This document shows positions 1 through 9,140 of a stretch of DNA of 64,000 nt, one piece after another. The stretch lies in assembly GCF_013620795.1 (NCBI RefSeq), contig NZ_LGLW01000002.1, forward strand, positions 208,524 through 272,523, written 5' to 3'. The notes under the pieces were generated by a model. It was not told the origin of the DNA. It searched no databases and was given only the letters and a program-made list of their open reading frames with translations. How positions within the stretch are numbered: position 1 is the first letter of the stretch; the number at the start of each line of letters is the position of its first letter. The stretch is from Pseudomonas sp. Q2-TVG4-2. GTDB taxonomy: Bacteria; Pseudomonadota; Gammaproteobacteria; Pseudomonadales; Pseudomonadaceae. A program made the position numbers and the translations under genes.

Positions 1-112
1 GATGGAACAGCAGGTCCTGCAGGGTTTCCAGGCCGACCTTGGCGAGCTTTTCGGCCAGTGCCGCGCCAACGCCCTTGAGTGCGGTGACCGGGACCGCCGC
101 CAGCTCGCTCAT
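1..112 (-). CDS. recG: ATP-dependent DNA helicase RecG, N-terminal fragment
   Basis: The first 37 codons of RecG are present; the rest lies beyond the left edge. The visible residues read MSELAAVPVTALKGVGAALA and continue into an AEKLAKVGLETLQDLLFH stretch, the start of the RecG wedge-domain region in pseudomonads. RecG remodels stalled forks and branch-migrates Holliday junctions. The ATG at 112 lies 4 bases after the oxyR stop, so the two genes are probably co-transcribed, an arrangement known in Pseudomonas. Identification rests on this short but characteristic N-terminus. Confidence 0.88.
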   Translation of the reverse strand, partial: MSELAAVPVTALKGVGAALAEKLAKVGLETLQDLLFH

Positions 113-116
113 CGGT

Positions 117-1037
117 TCACGCGTTCGCAGCAGGCGGTTTGGCGACCGAGCACAGGCGGATGGAGTCGGCCAACACCTCGATTGCCTTCGGACGCGGGAA
201 GCTGGCGCGCCAGGCGATCGCCACGGTGCGGAACGGCACCGGCGCGGTCAGCGGACGAATGTCCAACACCCCTGGGGAATAGTGATGGCTGTCCACCGCC
301 GACAGCGGCAGGATCGATACACCGAGACCGGAGGCGACCATGTGGCGGATGGTTTCCAGCGACGAAGACTCAACCGTGGTGTGGCTCGGGGCCTCGCCCT
401 TGCGAGTGGTCGGGCAGGCTTCGAGCACCTGATCGCGGAAGCAGTGACCTTCACCGAGCAGCAGCAGGCTCTTGTCGTTGAGCATCTCGGAATCAATGGT
501 TTCTTTTTTGGTCCACGGATGGTTGGCCGGCATCAGCACATAGAACGGCTCGTCATACAGTGGCAGCGTCAGCACGTCGGCTTCCTGGAACGGTAGGGCG
601 ATGATGATCGCGTCCAGCTCGCCGGTGCGCAGCTTGTCGCGCAGCACGTGGGTGAAGTTTTCCTCGATATACAGCGGCATGTCCGGCGCCACGCGATGCA
701 GCTGCGGGATCAGATGCGGAAACATGTACGGACCGACGGTATAGATGGCACCGACCTTGAGCGGCGCCGCCAGCTGATTTTTGCCCGCCTGGGCCAACTC
801 GCGAATGCTTTGCGCCTGCTCGAGCACCTTCTGTGCCTGGGTGACGATGCCTTCACCGACCGGCGTCAGCCGGACCGCGCTTTTGGTCCGCTCGAAAATC
901 AGCACGCCGAGCTCGTCCTCGAGCTTTTTAACTCCCACCGAGAGGGTTGGCTGGCTGACATGACAACGCTCGGCGGCGCGGCCGAAATGTTGTTCCTGGG
1001 CGAGCGTGACGATGTAGCGCAGTTCGGTCAGTGTCAT
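117..1037 (-). CDS. oxyR: Hydrogen-peroxide-sensing LysR-type regulator OxyR
   Basis: A 306-residue LysR-family activator of the peroxide stress response. An N-terminal winged helix-turn-helix (about residues 1-60, MTLTELRYIVTLAQEQHFGR) is followed by a periplasmic-binding-like sensor domain. The two redox cysteines are at Cys199 and Cys208 in GEGHCFRDQVLEAC, exactly the positions of the disulfide switch in characterised OxyR proteins, which separates it from other LysR regulators. The length is normal for the family. It reads away from the epimerase gene and directly into recG. Known targets such as katB and ahpC are not in this window. Confidence 0.96.
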   Translation of the reverse strand: MTLTELRYIVTLAQEQHFGRAAERCHVSQPTLSVGVKKLEDELGVLIFERTKSAVRLTPVGEGIVTQAQKVLEQAQSIRELAQAGKNQLAAPLKVGAIYTVGPYMFPHLIPQLHRVAPDMPLYIEENFTHVLRDKLRTGELDAIIIALPFQEADVLTLPLYDEPFYVLMPANHPWTKKETIDSEMLNDKSLLLLGEGHCFRDQVLEACPTTRKGEAPSHTTVESSSLETIRHMVASGLGVSILPLSAVDSHHYSPGVLDIRPLTAPVPFRTVAIAWRASFPRPKAIEVLADSIRLCSVAKPPAANA

Positions 1038-1205
1038 AGTGAGTTTCCATCAGGGTGCGGGCTAGCATAGCCTTTGCTCGAGTTCGAACCAACTGGACAG
1101 CGCCCGTTCATGGCCAGCTGATCAGCGGCAAAACTCACTGGGCAGCGGTACACTCCAGTAAGGCGGGCCGATTGAGTGACCCGCAATGGTTACGGAGCAA
1201 CCGCC

Positions 1206-2066
1206 ATGGCAACTCGTCCCTCTGTAATGATCGCCGGCTGCGGCGATGTCGGCATCCGTCTCGGGCTGCAGCTGAGCCGGACGGGCTGGACAGTTTACGG
1301 CCTGCGTCGCCAGGCAGCGGGTCTGCCGGTACCGATCTTACCGGTCAAGGGTGACCTTTCCGCGAGCGAAGTGCCGCGCAGCTGGCCCAACGGTACGCTG
1401 GACTATCTGGTATACGCGGCATCGGCCAGTCAGCATGACGAAGCGGGGTACCGTGCCGCCTATGTCGACGGGTTGCGCAATGCCCTCGGCTGGCTACAGC
1501 AGCGCGGGCAGCGACCCAAGCGGCTGTTTTTTCTTTCCAGCACCGGCGTCTACGCGCAGAACGACGGGGAATGGATCGACGAGACCTCTCCCACCGAGCC
1601 CACCGGCTATACCGGTCAGGTGATGCTGGAGGCCGAGCAGCTGGCACTGGATAGCGGCATTCCGGCCACACGGGTGCGCATGGCCGGGCTCTATGACCCG
1701 GCGCGTCCTTGGATGCAGAATCAGGTCCGTGCCGGCCTGCGTGTCGACCGTGAACCTCCCCAATACAGCAACCGCGTGCACCGTGACGATGCCGCAGCGT
1801 TGCTGGCCTGCCTGCTGCAGACCGATCTGAGCGGGGGCGATCTGGAGGATTGCTATCTGGGGGTCGACGATGATCCGGCCCCGCTGCACGAAGTCATCGA
1901 TTGGCTCCGTGAGCGGCTCGGGGTGACCCATTGGGCCGAGCAGACGATGACCCGCCGCGCCGGTAGCAAACGTTGCAGCAATGCCCGCGCCCGTGCCCTG
2001 GGCTGGACGCCGCAGTACGCAAGCTATCGCAACGGCTACGCTGCTATCCGCCCCGGAAAAAGCTGA
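1206..2066 (+). CDS. NAD-dependent epimerase/dehydratase (SDR, YeeZ-like)
   Basis: An extended short-chain dehydrogenase/reductase of 286 residues. An N-terminal Rossmann nucleotide-binding motif (GCGDVGIRLG, about residues 11-20) is followed by the sugar-epimerase-type segment FFLSSTGVYAQNDGEWIDE near residue 112. The substrate cannot be told from sequence; close relatives are annotated NAD(P)-dependent oxidoreductase or YeeZ-like. The ATG at 1206 was preferred over an in-frame upstream ATG at 1176 because GGAG at 1194-1197 sits at good spacing and the Rossmann strand begins shortly after it. It diverges from oxyR. Confidence 0.82.
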   Translation: MATRPSVMIAGCGDVGIRLGLQLSRTGWTVYGLRRQAAGLPVPILPVKGDLSASEVPRSWPNGTLDYLVYAASASQHDEAGYRAAYVDGLRNALGWLQQRGQRPKRLFFLSSTGVYAQNDGEWIDETSPTEPTGYTGQVMLEAEQLALDSGIPATRVRMAGLYDPARPWMQNQVRAGLRVDREPPQYSNRVHRDDAAALLACLLQTDLSGGDLEDCYLGVDDDPAPLHEVIDWLRERLGVTHWAEQTMTRRAGSKRCSNARARALGWTPQYASYRNGYAAIRPGKS

Positions 2067-2076
2067 GCGCAAAAAA

Positions 2077-2106
2077 GGACCGCCGGGAGGTGTGAGCAGG
2101 CGGTCC
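2077..2106. terminator. Hairpin after the epimerase gene
   Basis: GGACCGCC at 2077-2084 pairs with GGCGGTCC at 2099-2106, a perfect 8-bp stem, 11 bases after the epimerase stop. The A-run at 2071-2076 would give a U-tract only on the minus strand. The plus side has a weak run, so this is a plausible but not certain terminator. Confidence 0.55.
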
Positions 2107-2120
2107 GTGATTATCTTTGT

Positions 2121-2350
2121 GCCTCTGTACGAGCCAGCTTGCTGGCGATCCGTGCTCCACCATTGCTCCGAGCCGACGCCAACCCCGGATCGCAAGCAAG
2201 CTCGCTCCTACGAAAAGCGTGACGTGCTGATAATTCCCTCCGCGATTCCTCCGCGCCTCTGTAGGAGCCAGCTTGCTGGTGATCCGTGCTCAGCCATTGC
2301 TCCGAGCCGCCGCCAACCCCGGATCGCAAGCAAGCTCGCTCCTACGAAAG
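2121..2350. repeat. Two copies of a REP-doublet (about 95 bp each)
   Basis: Copies at about 2122-2216 and 2255-2350 share nearly the same sequence: a GAGCCAGCTTGCTGG(C/T)GATC arm, a central spacer and an inverted GATCGCAAGCAAGCTCGCTCCTAC arm. Each is an imperfect inverted pair, typical of pseudomonad REP elements in non-coding DNA. The two copies probably arose by tandem duplication. From 2351 to 2585 I see no other feature except the ribosome binding site of the next gene. Confidence 0.85.
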
Positions 2351-2585
2351 GCAGATATAACGTCTCAATCCAGCGCCATTTATCGCAGTCCGTCGGTGAT
2401 TTCGCCTCATTGCGCTGGAGTCAGGCAACTCTCCCGCAGTCGCGCTTACTAAAAATTTGATAGCGCGCACGCCGTAGCTCTGCCGCATGGCAGCAATCGG
2501 ACCAGGAGCAGCTGCCGCCCAGCGGCGACATATCAGGAAGAACCACCACGGCGGCGTTTCCAACACCCGACCAGGAGATTTTTCC

Positions 2586-3758
2586 ATGAGAGCGCTTCGC
2601 TGGCACGGCAAGCACGATATCCGCTGCGATAACCACGTCCCGGACCCATCAATCGAGGACCCGCGCGACGCCATCATCAAAGTCAGCTCCTGCGCCATCT
2701 GCGGCTCGGACCTTCACCTCTACGACGGCTTTATGCCGGGCATGAAGCACGGCGACATCGTTGGTCACGAGTTCATGGGCGAGGTCATGGAAGTCGGCTC
2801 AGCCAACCAAAAGCTCAAGGTCGGCGACCGTGTGGTGGTGCCCTTCACCATCGTCTGTGGTGAATGCGACCAATGTCGGCGCGGCAACTTCTCGGTGTGC
2901 GAACGCACCAACCGTAACAAGGACATCGCTGACAAGGTCTTCGGCCACACCACCGCCGGTCTGTACGGCTACACCCACCTCACCGGCGGCTATGCCGGCG
3001 GTCAGGCGGAATACGTGCGCGTGCCCTATGCGGATGTCGGCCCGGTCGTTATCCCGAATGGGCTTACCGATGAGCAGGTATTGTTCCTCGGCGACATCCT
3101 GCCAACTGGCTGGCAGGCCGCCGCCCAGTGCGACATCCAGCCCACCGACACCGTCGCCATCTGGGGCGCCGGGCCGGTCGGCCAGTTCGCCATTCGCAGC
3201 GCGGTCATGATGGGCGCCGAGCAGGTGATCTGCATCGACAACGTGCCCGAGCGGCTGTCCATGGCCCGCGCCGGTGGCGCCATCACCATCAACTTCGATG
3301 AGGAAAGCGTGCTCGAGCGGCTCAAAGAGCTGACCCGCGGTAAGGGGCCGGAGAAGTGCATCGACTCGGTCGGTATGGAAGCGCACGCGGCGCGCTCCAT
3401 CGACTCCATGTACGACCGCGCCAAGCAGGCGTTGATGCTGGAAACCGATCGTCCCCACGTACTGCGCGAGATGATTTACGTCTGCCGCCCGGCCGGGATC
3501 ATTTCCATTCCGGGCGTTTATGGTGGGCTGATCGACAAGATTCCCTTCGGCGCGGCGATGAACAAAGGATTGACCTTCCGCATGGGCCAGACCCACGTCA
3601 ACCGCTGGACCGACGACCTGCTTAAACGCATCCAGGAAGGGCAGATCGACCCATCCTTCGTCATCACTCACAGCGTCAGCCTCGAGCAGGGGCCCGAGAT
3701 GTACAAGACCTTCCGCGACAAGCACGACGGCTGCATCAAGGTGGTTCTCAAACCCTGA
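2586..3758 (+). CDS. Zinc-dependent alcohol dehydrogenase (MDR family)
   Basis: A 390-residue medium-chain dehydrogenase. The N-terminal catalytic domain has the zinc ligands CAICGSD near residue 37 and the GHEFMGEV signature. Structural-zinc cysteines lie in [16 protein letters not shown] Rossmann domain with GAGPVGQ near residue 195 follows. The enzyme oxidises an alcohol or aldehyde with NAD; the family includes formaldehyde dehydrogenases, but the substrate is not fixed by sequence. The ATG at 2586 has AGGAG at 2573-2577. The reading frame is open about 100 bases further upstream, but that stretch does not resemble the family. A downstream membrane protein may be functionally linked. Confidence 0.9.
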   Translation: MRALRWHGKHDIRCDNHVPDPSIEDPRDAIIKVSSCAICGSDLHLYDGFMPGMKHGDIVGHEFMGEVMEVGSANQKLKVGDRVVVPFTIVCGECDQCRRGNFSVCERTNRNKDIADKVFGHTTAGLYGYTHLTGGYAGGQAEYVRVPYADVGPVVIPNGLTDEQVLFLGDILPTGWQAAAQCDIQPTDTVAIWGAGPVGQFAIRSAVMMGAEQVICIDNVPERLSMARAGGAITINFDEESVLERLKELTRGKGPEKCIDSVGMEAHAARSIDSMYDRAKQALMLETDRPHVLREMIYVCRPAGIISIPGVYGGLIDKIPFGAAMNKGLTFRMGQTHVNRWTDDLLKRIQEGQIDPSFVITHSVSLEQGPEMYKTFRDKHDGCIKVVLKP

Positions 3759-3800
3759 GCCAGACCCTGTGAAAGCTACTGCGCTCGGCCATGCTGCGTT

Positions 3801-3860
3801 GAAGACAGGCTAAAAGATGCTCATTTACGGCCCGTAAACTCTGCTTTTTAGCCTGTCTTC
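3801..3860. repeat. 60-nt hairpin element after the dehydrogenase gene
   Basis: GAAGACAGGCTAAAA at 3801-3815 pairs perfectly with its complement at 3846-3860, and an inner TTTACGG/CCGTAAA stem lies between them. The sequence resembles a small palindromic repeat I associate with Pseudomonas intergenic regions. It could end transcription of the dehydrogenase. Confidence 0.7.
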
Positions 3861-3948
3861 GCCTCGCCTGATCGTCGCTTTCTACGTTTTCACCGGGTCC
3901 GCTGGTGCAGTTGTCTCGCTATCTAGTCGGCTTCTTGAGGAGATATTC

Positions 3949-4473
3949 ATGAGCGTTCCACATCGAGTAACCCGTACCAATCATTCCGCCCGTTCACTCG
4001 CGCGCAGCCTCGGCTGGTTCAGCATCGGGCTGGGCGTTGCGCAGCTGGCCATGCCGGGCAAGCTTGCTCGCTTTCTTGGCGTGCCCGGGCATGAGGGGCT
4101 GATTCGCGCCTGTGGGGCCCGCGAAGTGGCCACCGGTATCGGCCTGTTGCTGAGCGATGATCCGAAACCCTGGATCTACGGCCGCATCGGCGGTGATGTG
4201 CTGGATCTGGCTGGGCTCGGCATGAGCATCGAAAACGGCACCGAGCAGGTCAACGCCGCCATTGCTGCGGGCGCTGTGGCAGGCATCACCGCGCTGGACC
4301 TGTCCTGCGCCAAAGGCATTTCCGCTGAAAGCGAATGGGTGACCGAATGGGATTACAGCGATCGCAGCGGTTTCCCACAGGGGCCTGATGCGATGCGCGG
4401 GCGCGTCGAGGCCGAATTCGCTGCGGCGCGCGCCGAACCTAACGGTTACAGCCCATCGACCATGCTGCACTGA
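3949..4473 (+). CDS. Hypothetical membrane protein (cyclase/dehydrase-associated type)
   Basis: A 174-residue protein with two or three hydrophobic segments in its first 110 residues (LGWFSIGLGVAQLAMPGKLA, VATGIGLLLS, AAIAAGAVAGITALDLSC) and a soluble acidic tail. Similar N-terminal regions occur in proteins annotated cyclase/dehydrase that carry a further SRPBCC domain, which this one lacks. GAGGAG sits upstream of the ATG. No function can be assigned. Confidence 0.72.
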   Translation: MSVPHRVTRTNHSARSLARSLGWFSIGLGVAQLAMPGKLARFLGVPGHEGLIRACGAREVATGIGLLLSDDPKPWIYGRIGGDVLDLAGLGMSIENGTEQVNAAIAAGAVAGITALDLSCAKGISAESEWVTEWDYSDRSGFPQGPDAMRGRVEAEFAAARAEPNGYSPSTMLH

Positions 4474-4771
4474 GGTTTGGTGAATGGCTGCGAAGTGCGG
4501 CGCTGGAGTTATCCGGGGTCGAGGCTCTCTTCGCTTAGGAGCGCTGGTGATGTTGGGGTTGATATCGGATTGGCAAGCTTGATTGTTGCTGCTGGCTTGA
4601 AAGCAAAACTGTCAGACCAGCCGCTACAGCCGTCTTGTCAGCCCTGTATCACCCCTGACTTCCTAATAACCCGCGAAGAACCATTCTTTGCTAAGGTTTG
4701 CCGTCGGCCATCTGGCCGCACACCTTCCCGCGCCGCCAGCCTGTTGTCGGCGAGCCTGCTGATGAGAATTC
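4474..4771. other. Non-coding interval
   Basis: About 300 bases between the hypothetical membrane protein and the AEC transporter. An open frame crosses it and runs into the transporter gene, but its product has no recognisable domain and a composition unlike the neighbours. I see no convincing regulatory element. Confidence 0.6.
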
Positions 4772-5704
4772 ATGTCCGCTGTCGTCAACGTCGTCCTACC
4801 GGTTTTTGCGCTGATTCTCCTGGGTTATCTCTGCCGACGCACCGGCCGCATGGGGCCGAATGGCGCCTCCGAATTGAATCGTTTCGTCGTCTGGCTGGGG
4901 CTGCCTGCGCTGTTATTCAGCGTGGTTGCCACCTCGACCTGGGAGCAACTTTGGCAGCCGGGCTTCATCACAGCGTTCGCCGTTGGCTGCCTTGGCGTGT
5001 TCGGTTTCACCTTGATCTATCGACTGGCGCAGAAGCAGCCGCTGGCCGACGCTAGTCTCGACGCGCTCGGCGCGTCATACGCCAACACCGGCTACGTCGG
5101 CATTCCGCTGACCATGCTGGTGCTCGGTGACGAGGCGCTGCAGCCGGCCATGGTGGCGTCGATCATCGTCGTCTGCGTGCTGTTCGCCATTGCTCTGGCC
5201 TGCGTGGAGACCGGTTTGCATGCCGGCCAGGGTTTCAGCCGCACGCTGGGCAAGGTCAGCGGCGCGCTGTTGCGTAACCCGCTGGTGGTGGCGCCGCTGC
5301 TAGGTGGCTTCTGGGCCGCGAGTGGATTGGCTCTACCGGTTCCGCTGGCGACCTTGCTCAGCTTGCTCGGCGCGGCGGCGGCACCTTGCGCATTGGTGTC
5401 GCTGGGATTGTTTCTCGCCCAGCCGCAGCCTGGCGGCAAGGTTACGGGTGTCTGGCCGCTGGTGGCGTTGAAGCTGGTGGCTCAACCGCTGATCACCTGG
5501 TACCTGGCGTTTCAGGTCTTCGAGCTGCCGACCCTCTGGGCCTATTCGGCGCTGCTGCTGAGCGCACTGCCCACCGGTACTGGCCCCTACATGCTCGCCG
5601 AGTTCTATGGCCGCGAGGCCTCACGGGTATCGCGTGTAGTGCTGTACTCGACGCTGGGCTCGCTGATCACCCTGTCGGCCTGCCTGGTGCTGCTGCCGGT
5701 GTAG
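4772..5704 (+). CDS. AEC-family transporter (auxin efflux carrier-like permease)
   Basis: A 310-residue integral membrane protein with about ten hydrophobic helices, starting VVNVVLPVFALILLGYLCRR, the usual beginning of bacterial AEC permeases. A conserved break around SYANTGYVGIPL near residue 108 is typical of the family's transport core. Bacterial members carry organic acids such as malate or malonate, so a small carboxylate is a reasonable guess at most. It is flanked by an oppositely oriented methyltransferase gene. The upstream ribosome binding site is weak. Confidence 0.88.
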   Translation: MSAVVNVVLPVFALILLGYLCRRTGRMGPNGASELNRFVVWLGLPALLFSVVATSTWEQLWQPGFITAFAVGCLGVFGFTLIYRLAQKQPLADASLDALGASYANTGYVGIPLTMLVLGDEALQPAMVASIIVVCVLFAIALACVETGLHAGQGFSRTLGKVSGALLRNPLVVAPLLGGFWAASGLALPVPLATLLSLLGAAAAPCALVSLGLFLAQPQPGGKVTGVWPLVALKLVAQPLITWYLAFQVFELPTLWAYSALLLSALPTGTGPYMLAEFYGREASRVSRVVLYSTLGSLITLSACLVLLPV

Positions 5705-5764
5705 GGTGGAAAACCGCGAAGCGTTGTTTTCCACGCGGTGTCTGGTATCGCGCGGCGCGGCGCT

Positions 5765-6712
5765 TCAATTTGCCGGCCGGGTCACTTCCAACACCACCGC
5801 GGCGATGCGATCACATTCGGTATACGCGCCCTCCAGCAGCTCTTCGCCGAACACATCCGGGTCGACTTCACGGTAGGTCCATTGCAGGCCGCGGCCCTCT
5901 AGACGCTGGCTGACTTCGCGGAGGAAAGGGTCCTGGTTGCCCACCATCGCCACCCCGGTGTAGAGCAGCAGTGTGCCGCATGGGGCCAGGCGTTCCAGCG
6001 TGTTGTCGAAGATCGCCAGCGACAACCCGGCGCCCAGCGGACCGCCGCCGTGGCGGTAGGCGCGCTCGCCCGGATCGACAAGATAGGGTGGGTTGGCCAG
6101 GATCAAATCGAATTCGCCCTCGACACCGTTTAGCAGATCGCTGTGTCGAGCCGCCAGGTTGTCAGCGCCCGCCAAGGCCGCGTTGATGCGCGTCAGGCGC
6201 AGCGCCGACGGATTGATATCCACGGCCAGTACTTCAGCCTGTGGCCGCGCCAGCGCGGTGAGGATGGCGCCGGCACCGGAGCCGCAGCCAACATCCACGA
6301 CGCGGCCGATATGGCCTGGATGATTGTTCAGGTGCGCCTGGATGGCATGGGCGAAACGGTAGGTGTCCGGGCCGAAGAACACCGCGTCCGGTGCATCGGT
6401 GGGGTAGGCCGAATGCACGAACAGCTGGCCGTCGAGACTCGACAGCCGCACCCGGCTACGCCAGCGCGAGCCGCAGGGGGCCAGGACGCCAGCCTGGTCC
6501 ATCAGGCTGAATACCGTTGGCGGTAACAGCTCATGCTGAAAGGGGCGGCTCCAGCCGAAGACCCCGGCCAGGTCCTTGGCGAGCGCGTTCTCGATACGGC
6601 TGTTGACCCGTTGGTGGGTGAGTGGCGTGGGTGTGATGAAGTGATAGCCGCGCTCGTGGAGCGCCTGAGCCAAGTGCAGCAGCGCGCGGTCCTGGGCTGA
6701 TTCCGTTGTCAT
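5765..6712 (-). CDS. Class I SAM-dependent methyltransferase (NPPY type)
   Basis: A 315-residue methyltransferase. The SAM-binding motif VDVGCGSGAGAI lies near residue 140, an acidic residue follows in VLAVDINPSALRL, and the catalytic NPPY motif is in LILANPPYLVDPGE near residue 209. NPPY is typical of enzymes that methylate amide or amino nitrogen in proteins or nucleic acids (PrmC, RlmG, TrmN6 types). The roughly 100-residue N-terminal domain is not diagnostic and the substrate is unknown. The next upstream gene on the same strand is the iron redox protein, with a 33-base gap, so they may share a transcript. Confidence 0.82.
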   Translation of the reverse strand: MTTESAQDRALLHLAQALHERGYHFITPTPLTHQRVNSRIENALAKDLAGVFGWSRPFQHELLPPTVFSLMDQAGVLAPCGSRWRSRVRLSSLDGQLFVHSAYPTDAPDAVFFGPDTYRFAHAIQAHLNNHPGHIGRVVDVGCGSGAGAILTALARPQAEVLAVDINPSALRLTRINAALAGADNLAARHSDLLNGVEGEFDLILANPPYLVDPGERAYRHGGGPLGAGLSLAIFDNTLERLAPCGTLLLYTGVAMVGNQDPFLREVSQRLEGRGLQWTYREVDPDVFGEELLEGAYTECDRIAAVVLEVTRPAN

Positions 6713-6745
6713 GCTGTTTCGTTTCCCTGGCGAGCGTTCGCCTTC

Positions 6746-8191
6746 TCAGTTGAAGAGTCCGCTGAAGATTCTGGTGGCGAGCAGACCGGCGGCGCTGTGG
6801 TGGCGGGTCGGCGCTAGCAAGGGCAGCAGATGGCGCATGCGCGCCTCGCGAGTCGGCAGTTGCACCACTTGTTGTTCGAGCAGCTGGGCTTCCTGATCGA
6901 AGTCGCTGATGGCCTGTTCCGGGCTCTGCACCAGAGCGGGCCTGGAGCGTTCGCCCGATGCGCGCCGCCGGCCACTGAACTGACCCTGGCGCTGCGCCAG
7001 TGCAGGATGCGGCTTGCCACGGGTTGGGGCCTGTTCGGTCAGCCAATCTCCGGCGATCCAGTCGTGAATCAGCTGCTGCTCATGCGCGCTGAAAACGCCG
7101 AACATCGGTGCCTGTTCGCCGGTGATCAGCTGCCAGAAGCGGCTGTTTTGCGGGTCTTCGTGGCGCTTGATCCAGCTGCGCTGCTGCAGCGTGTCGAGGA
7201 ATTGCGGAATCAGCGCCGGCTCGGCCAGCCACTGATTCACGGTGCGGCCATCGAAACGGCAGTAGTCCGAGTGCACGAACTGGCCGACGCTCGACTTCTT
7301 CTCCAGCACGCGCAGCACTTCCTGCTCCGGGTCGAAACCGGCAATCACCGAGAGCGTGCTGGCGCCCAAGTCGTTGAGGCGATAGCCGTTGATGACCCGG
7401 CGATAGAAGGCCTCGCTGTCGCCCACCTGCGGCCAGGCATCCAGCAGACCCTGTATGGCCTTTTTCGCATGACCGTTGTCGGCGTTGTCGACGGTCACAT
7501 GCAGCGTGAAATAGTAGGGGTCGATGCCCAGCTCGGTGAGCTCGTAGGCGCTGATCAGCAGGTGCAGCGGCAGCTGTTCATAACCCAGGTTGAATCCGAT
7601 CACCTCCGGCAGGAACTGTTCGGCGTGCTCGGCCAAGGCCAGCTGGATTGCGCCCTGGACGAAGTTGTCGTCCTCCAGGTTCTGCCAGTCGTCGCAGCCT
7701 TGGCTGGCAAGCAGCTTGCGATAGAGCACTACATGGTTCTTTTCCGGCAGGCCTTCGCCGAGCTCTTCCAGGTACGTCTGAATCAGTGCGGTGAAACGGG
7801 CGTCATCCCAGCGCTGCAGCAACCCGTATAGCCAGGCGCCGTCGACCAGTTTGGTGGGCGCCACCCCACGCAGGAAATGCAGTGCGTGGGCCTTGCTGGA
7901 GAAATAACGGCGCGGCGCACCGGCACGACGCTCGTCGAGGTAGGTCTGGTACTGGCCGCCGATCTTTGCGGTATGACCGCCGAGCCAATCGCCTAGCTCA
8001 GCCGGATCCTGCGGCAAATCGCAGGGCAACGCTGCCGCGGCTTCCAGCTGGCTGTTGAGGTAGTCCGCCGCGTTGGCGCGGGCGCTATCACTGCCCGGTG
8101 CCTCGAGCAGCGCGAAATAAAGCGTCCGGGAGGGCGCCGCTGTCTCTGCGACGGGAGTGATGTCTACGGGCAGGCTTCGAGTCAATTGCAT
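6746..8191 (-). CDS. Iron-containing redox protein, haem-oxygenase-like (HDO) fold
   Basis: A 481-residue protein. Its middle part (about residues 150-300) matches the haem-oxygenase-like iron redox family (Haem_oxygenas_2 type). Candidate iron ligands lie in YELTELGIDPYYFTLHVTVD and the adjacent NADNGHA segment, giving the Glu/His spacing expected of a diiron site. The last 130 residues are rich in Arg and Gln and look like an appended, partly disordered region. Family members are diiron oxidases or oxygenases acting on small molecules; the substrate here is unknown. It lies just upstream of the methyltransferase on the same strand. Confidence 0.75.
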   Translation of the reverse strand: MQLTRSLPVDITPVAETAAPSRTLYFALLEAPGSDSARANAADYLNSQLEAAAALPCDLPQDPAELGDWLGGHTAKIGGQYQTYLDERRAGAPRRYFSSKAHALHFLRGVAPTKLVDGAWLYGLLQRWDDARFTALIQTYLEELGEGLPEKNHVVLYRKLLASQGCDDWQNLEDDNFVQGAIQLALAEHAEQFLPEVIGFNLGYEQLPLHLLISAYELTELGIDPYYFTLHVTVDNADNGHAKKAIQGLLDAWPQVGDSEAFYRRVINGYRLNDLGASTLSVIAGFDPEQEVLRVLEKKSSVGQFVHSDYCRFDGRTVNQWLAEPALIPQFLDTLQQRSWIKRHEDPQNSRFWQLITGEQAPMFGVFSAHEQQLIHDWIAGDWLTEQAPTRGKPHPALAQRQGQFSGRRRASGERSRPALVQSPEQAISDFDQEAQLLEQQVVQLPTREARMRHLLPLLAPTRHHSAAGLLATRIFSGLFN

Positions 8192-8379
8192 AGGTTCACA
8201 CGGCGGCAGTTGGGGAAGTCCCCAGATGGTTTTTTGGCTGTCGCCCTGCGGGTAAGTTCAGCGCGCCTGCCGAATGGCCGGTCATCCGGCAGGCACGGTT
8301 TCCATGCAACTTCCAAGACGGGTCGTCTTCCTAACTACAGGGGCACCGAGCAGTGTCCGATCAACCAGACGGAGGTCCC

Positions 8380-8598
8380 ATGAATCCATCCGAGCGCGGC
8401 AAGGAAAATCTCGAAACCATCAACGACCGCAACGAGGACCGGGCGGACCGGGCGAGCGGTATCAGCAATGGCGAAGCCGCCGGCGGCGATCGCAACGACG
8501 TGCCGGGAGGTGCCTACAATGTGCCGCCGGGCATGGCTGACGAAGTCAGCGAAGAAGACGCACTGAAGCATCGCAAACCGCAGAATCCCGAGCGCTAG
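8380..8598 (+). CDS. Small hydrophilic hypothetical protein
   Basis: A 72-residue protein rich in Asn, Asp, Glu and Arg (MNPSERGKENLETINDRNED) with no hydrophobic segment, probably largely disordered. The ATG at 8380 follows GGAGG at 8371-8375. A GTG at 8353 in the same frame is less likely. I recognise no family. Small hydrophilic proteins of this kind are common in pseudomonads, and a stress role would be a guess. Confidence 0.65.
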   Translation: MNPSERGKENLETINDRNEDRADRASGISNGEAAGGDRNDVPGGAYNVPPGMADEVSEEDALKHRKPQNPER

Positions 8599-8773
8599 CG
8601 CCGGGCGCGGAGAAGTCTGTGTACTGCTCCGCAGGGCTGAAAAATAGTTTGTTCAGGCATTAAGTTTTACCGTGCTCTGGTCGCCTGCTGCCTTTAAGCA
8701 CACCGCCAGCCGCCGTGCCGGGAGGGACGCTCCCAGGCGCCGGATGCGACCAAAGGACTGCCAGAGCCTCGCT

Positions 8774-9106
8774 ATGCGCCAACACAGCCGCCTTACCTTC
8801 CGCCATCTCAGCCGTATCCAGGTGACCAACCGCCTCAGTGGCGATCCCATGGGCTACGTCGGCGACCTGTCCATGGGCGGTCTGCGGCTGGTGGCCCGGC
8901 AGCCGCTGTCCATCGGCGGTTGCTACGAGATGTGCCTGCATGTACCGGATCACGGCGAGCAGCTGCGGGAAATCGACGTGGTGGTGATCTGCCAATGGGT
9001 GCGCAAGGATTCGCGTCGCGATTCGTTCGAGATGGGTTTCGCCCTCGACCGGCCCAGCCCGCCGTTCGTCGAGATGGTGGCGCAGCTGCTGCCGAGACGG
9101 CGCTGA
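8774..9106 (+). CDS. PilZ-domain protein
   Basis: A 110-residue single-domain protein. The signature GDLSMGGLRLVARQPLSIGG matches the D/NxSxxG part of PilZ, and the N-terminal RLTFRHLSR supplies arginines in the usual place for the RxxxR half of the cyclic-di-GMP motif. PilZ proteins act as c-di-GMP receptors that adjust motility or surface polysaccharide. The frame is open upstream to 8672, but that extension does not resemble PilZ proteins, so the ATG at 8774 was chosen; its ribosome binding site is weak. No partner gene is adjacent. Confidence 0.8.
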   Translation: MRQHSRLTFRHLSRIQVTNRLSGDPMGYVGDLSMGGLRLVARQPLSIGGCYEMCLHVPDHGEQLREIDVVVICQWVRKDSRRDSFEMGFALDRPSPPFVEMVAQLLPRRR

Positions 9107-9140
9107 CTCAGGGCCCCGCGAACGAAACGGGAACAGACCT

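Noticed and set aside
4477..5055. An open frame running into the AEC transporter
   Set aside because: It overlaps the transporter in another frame and has no domain.
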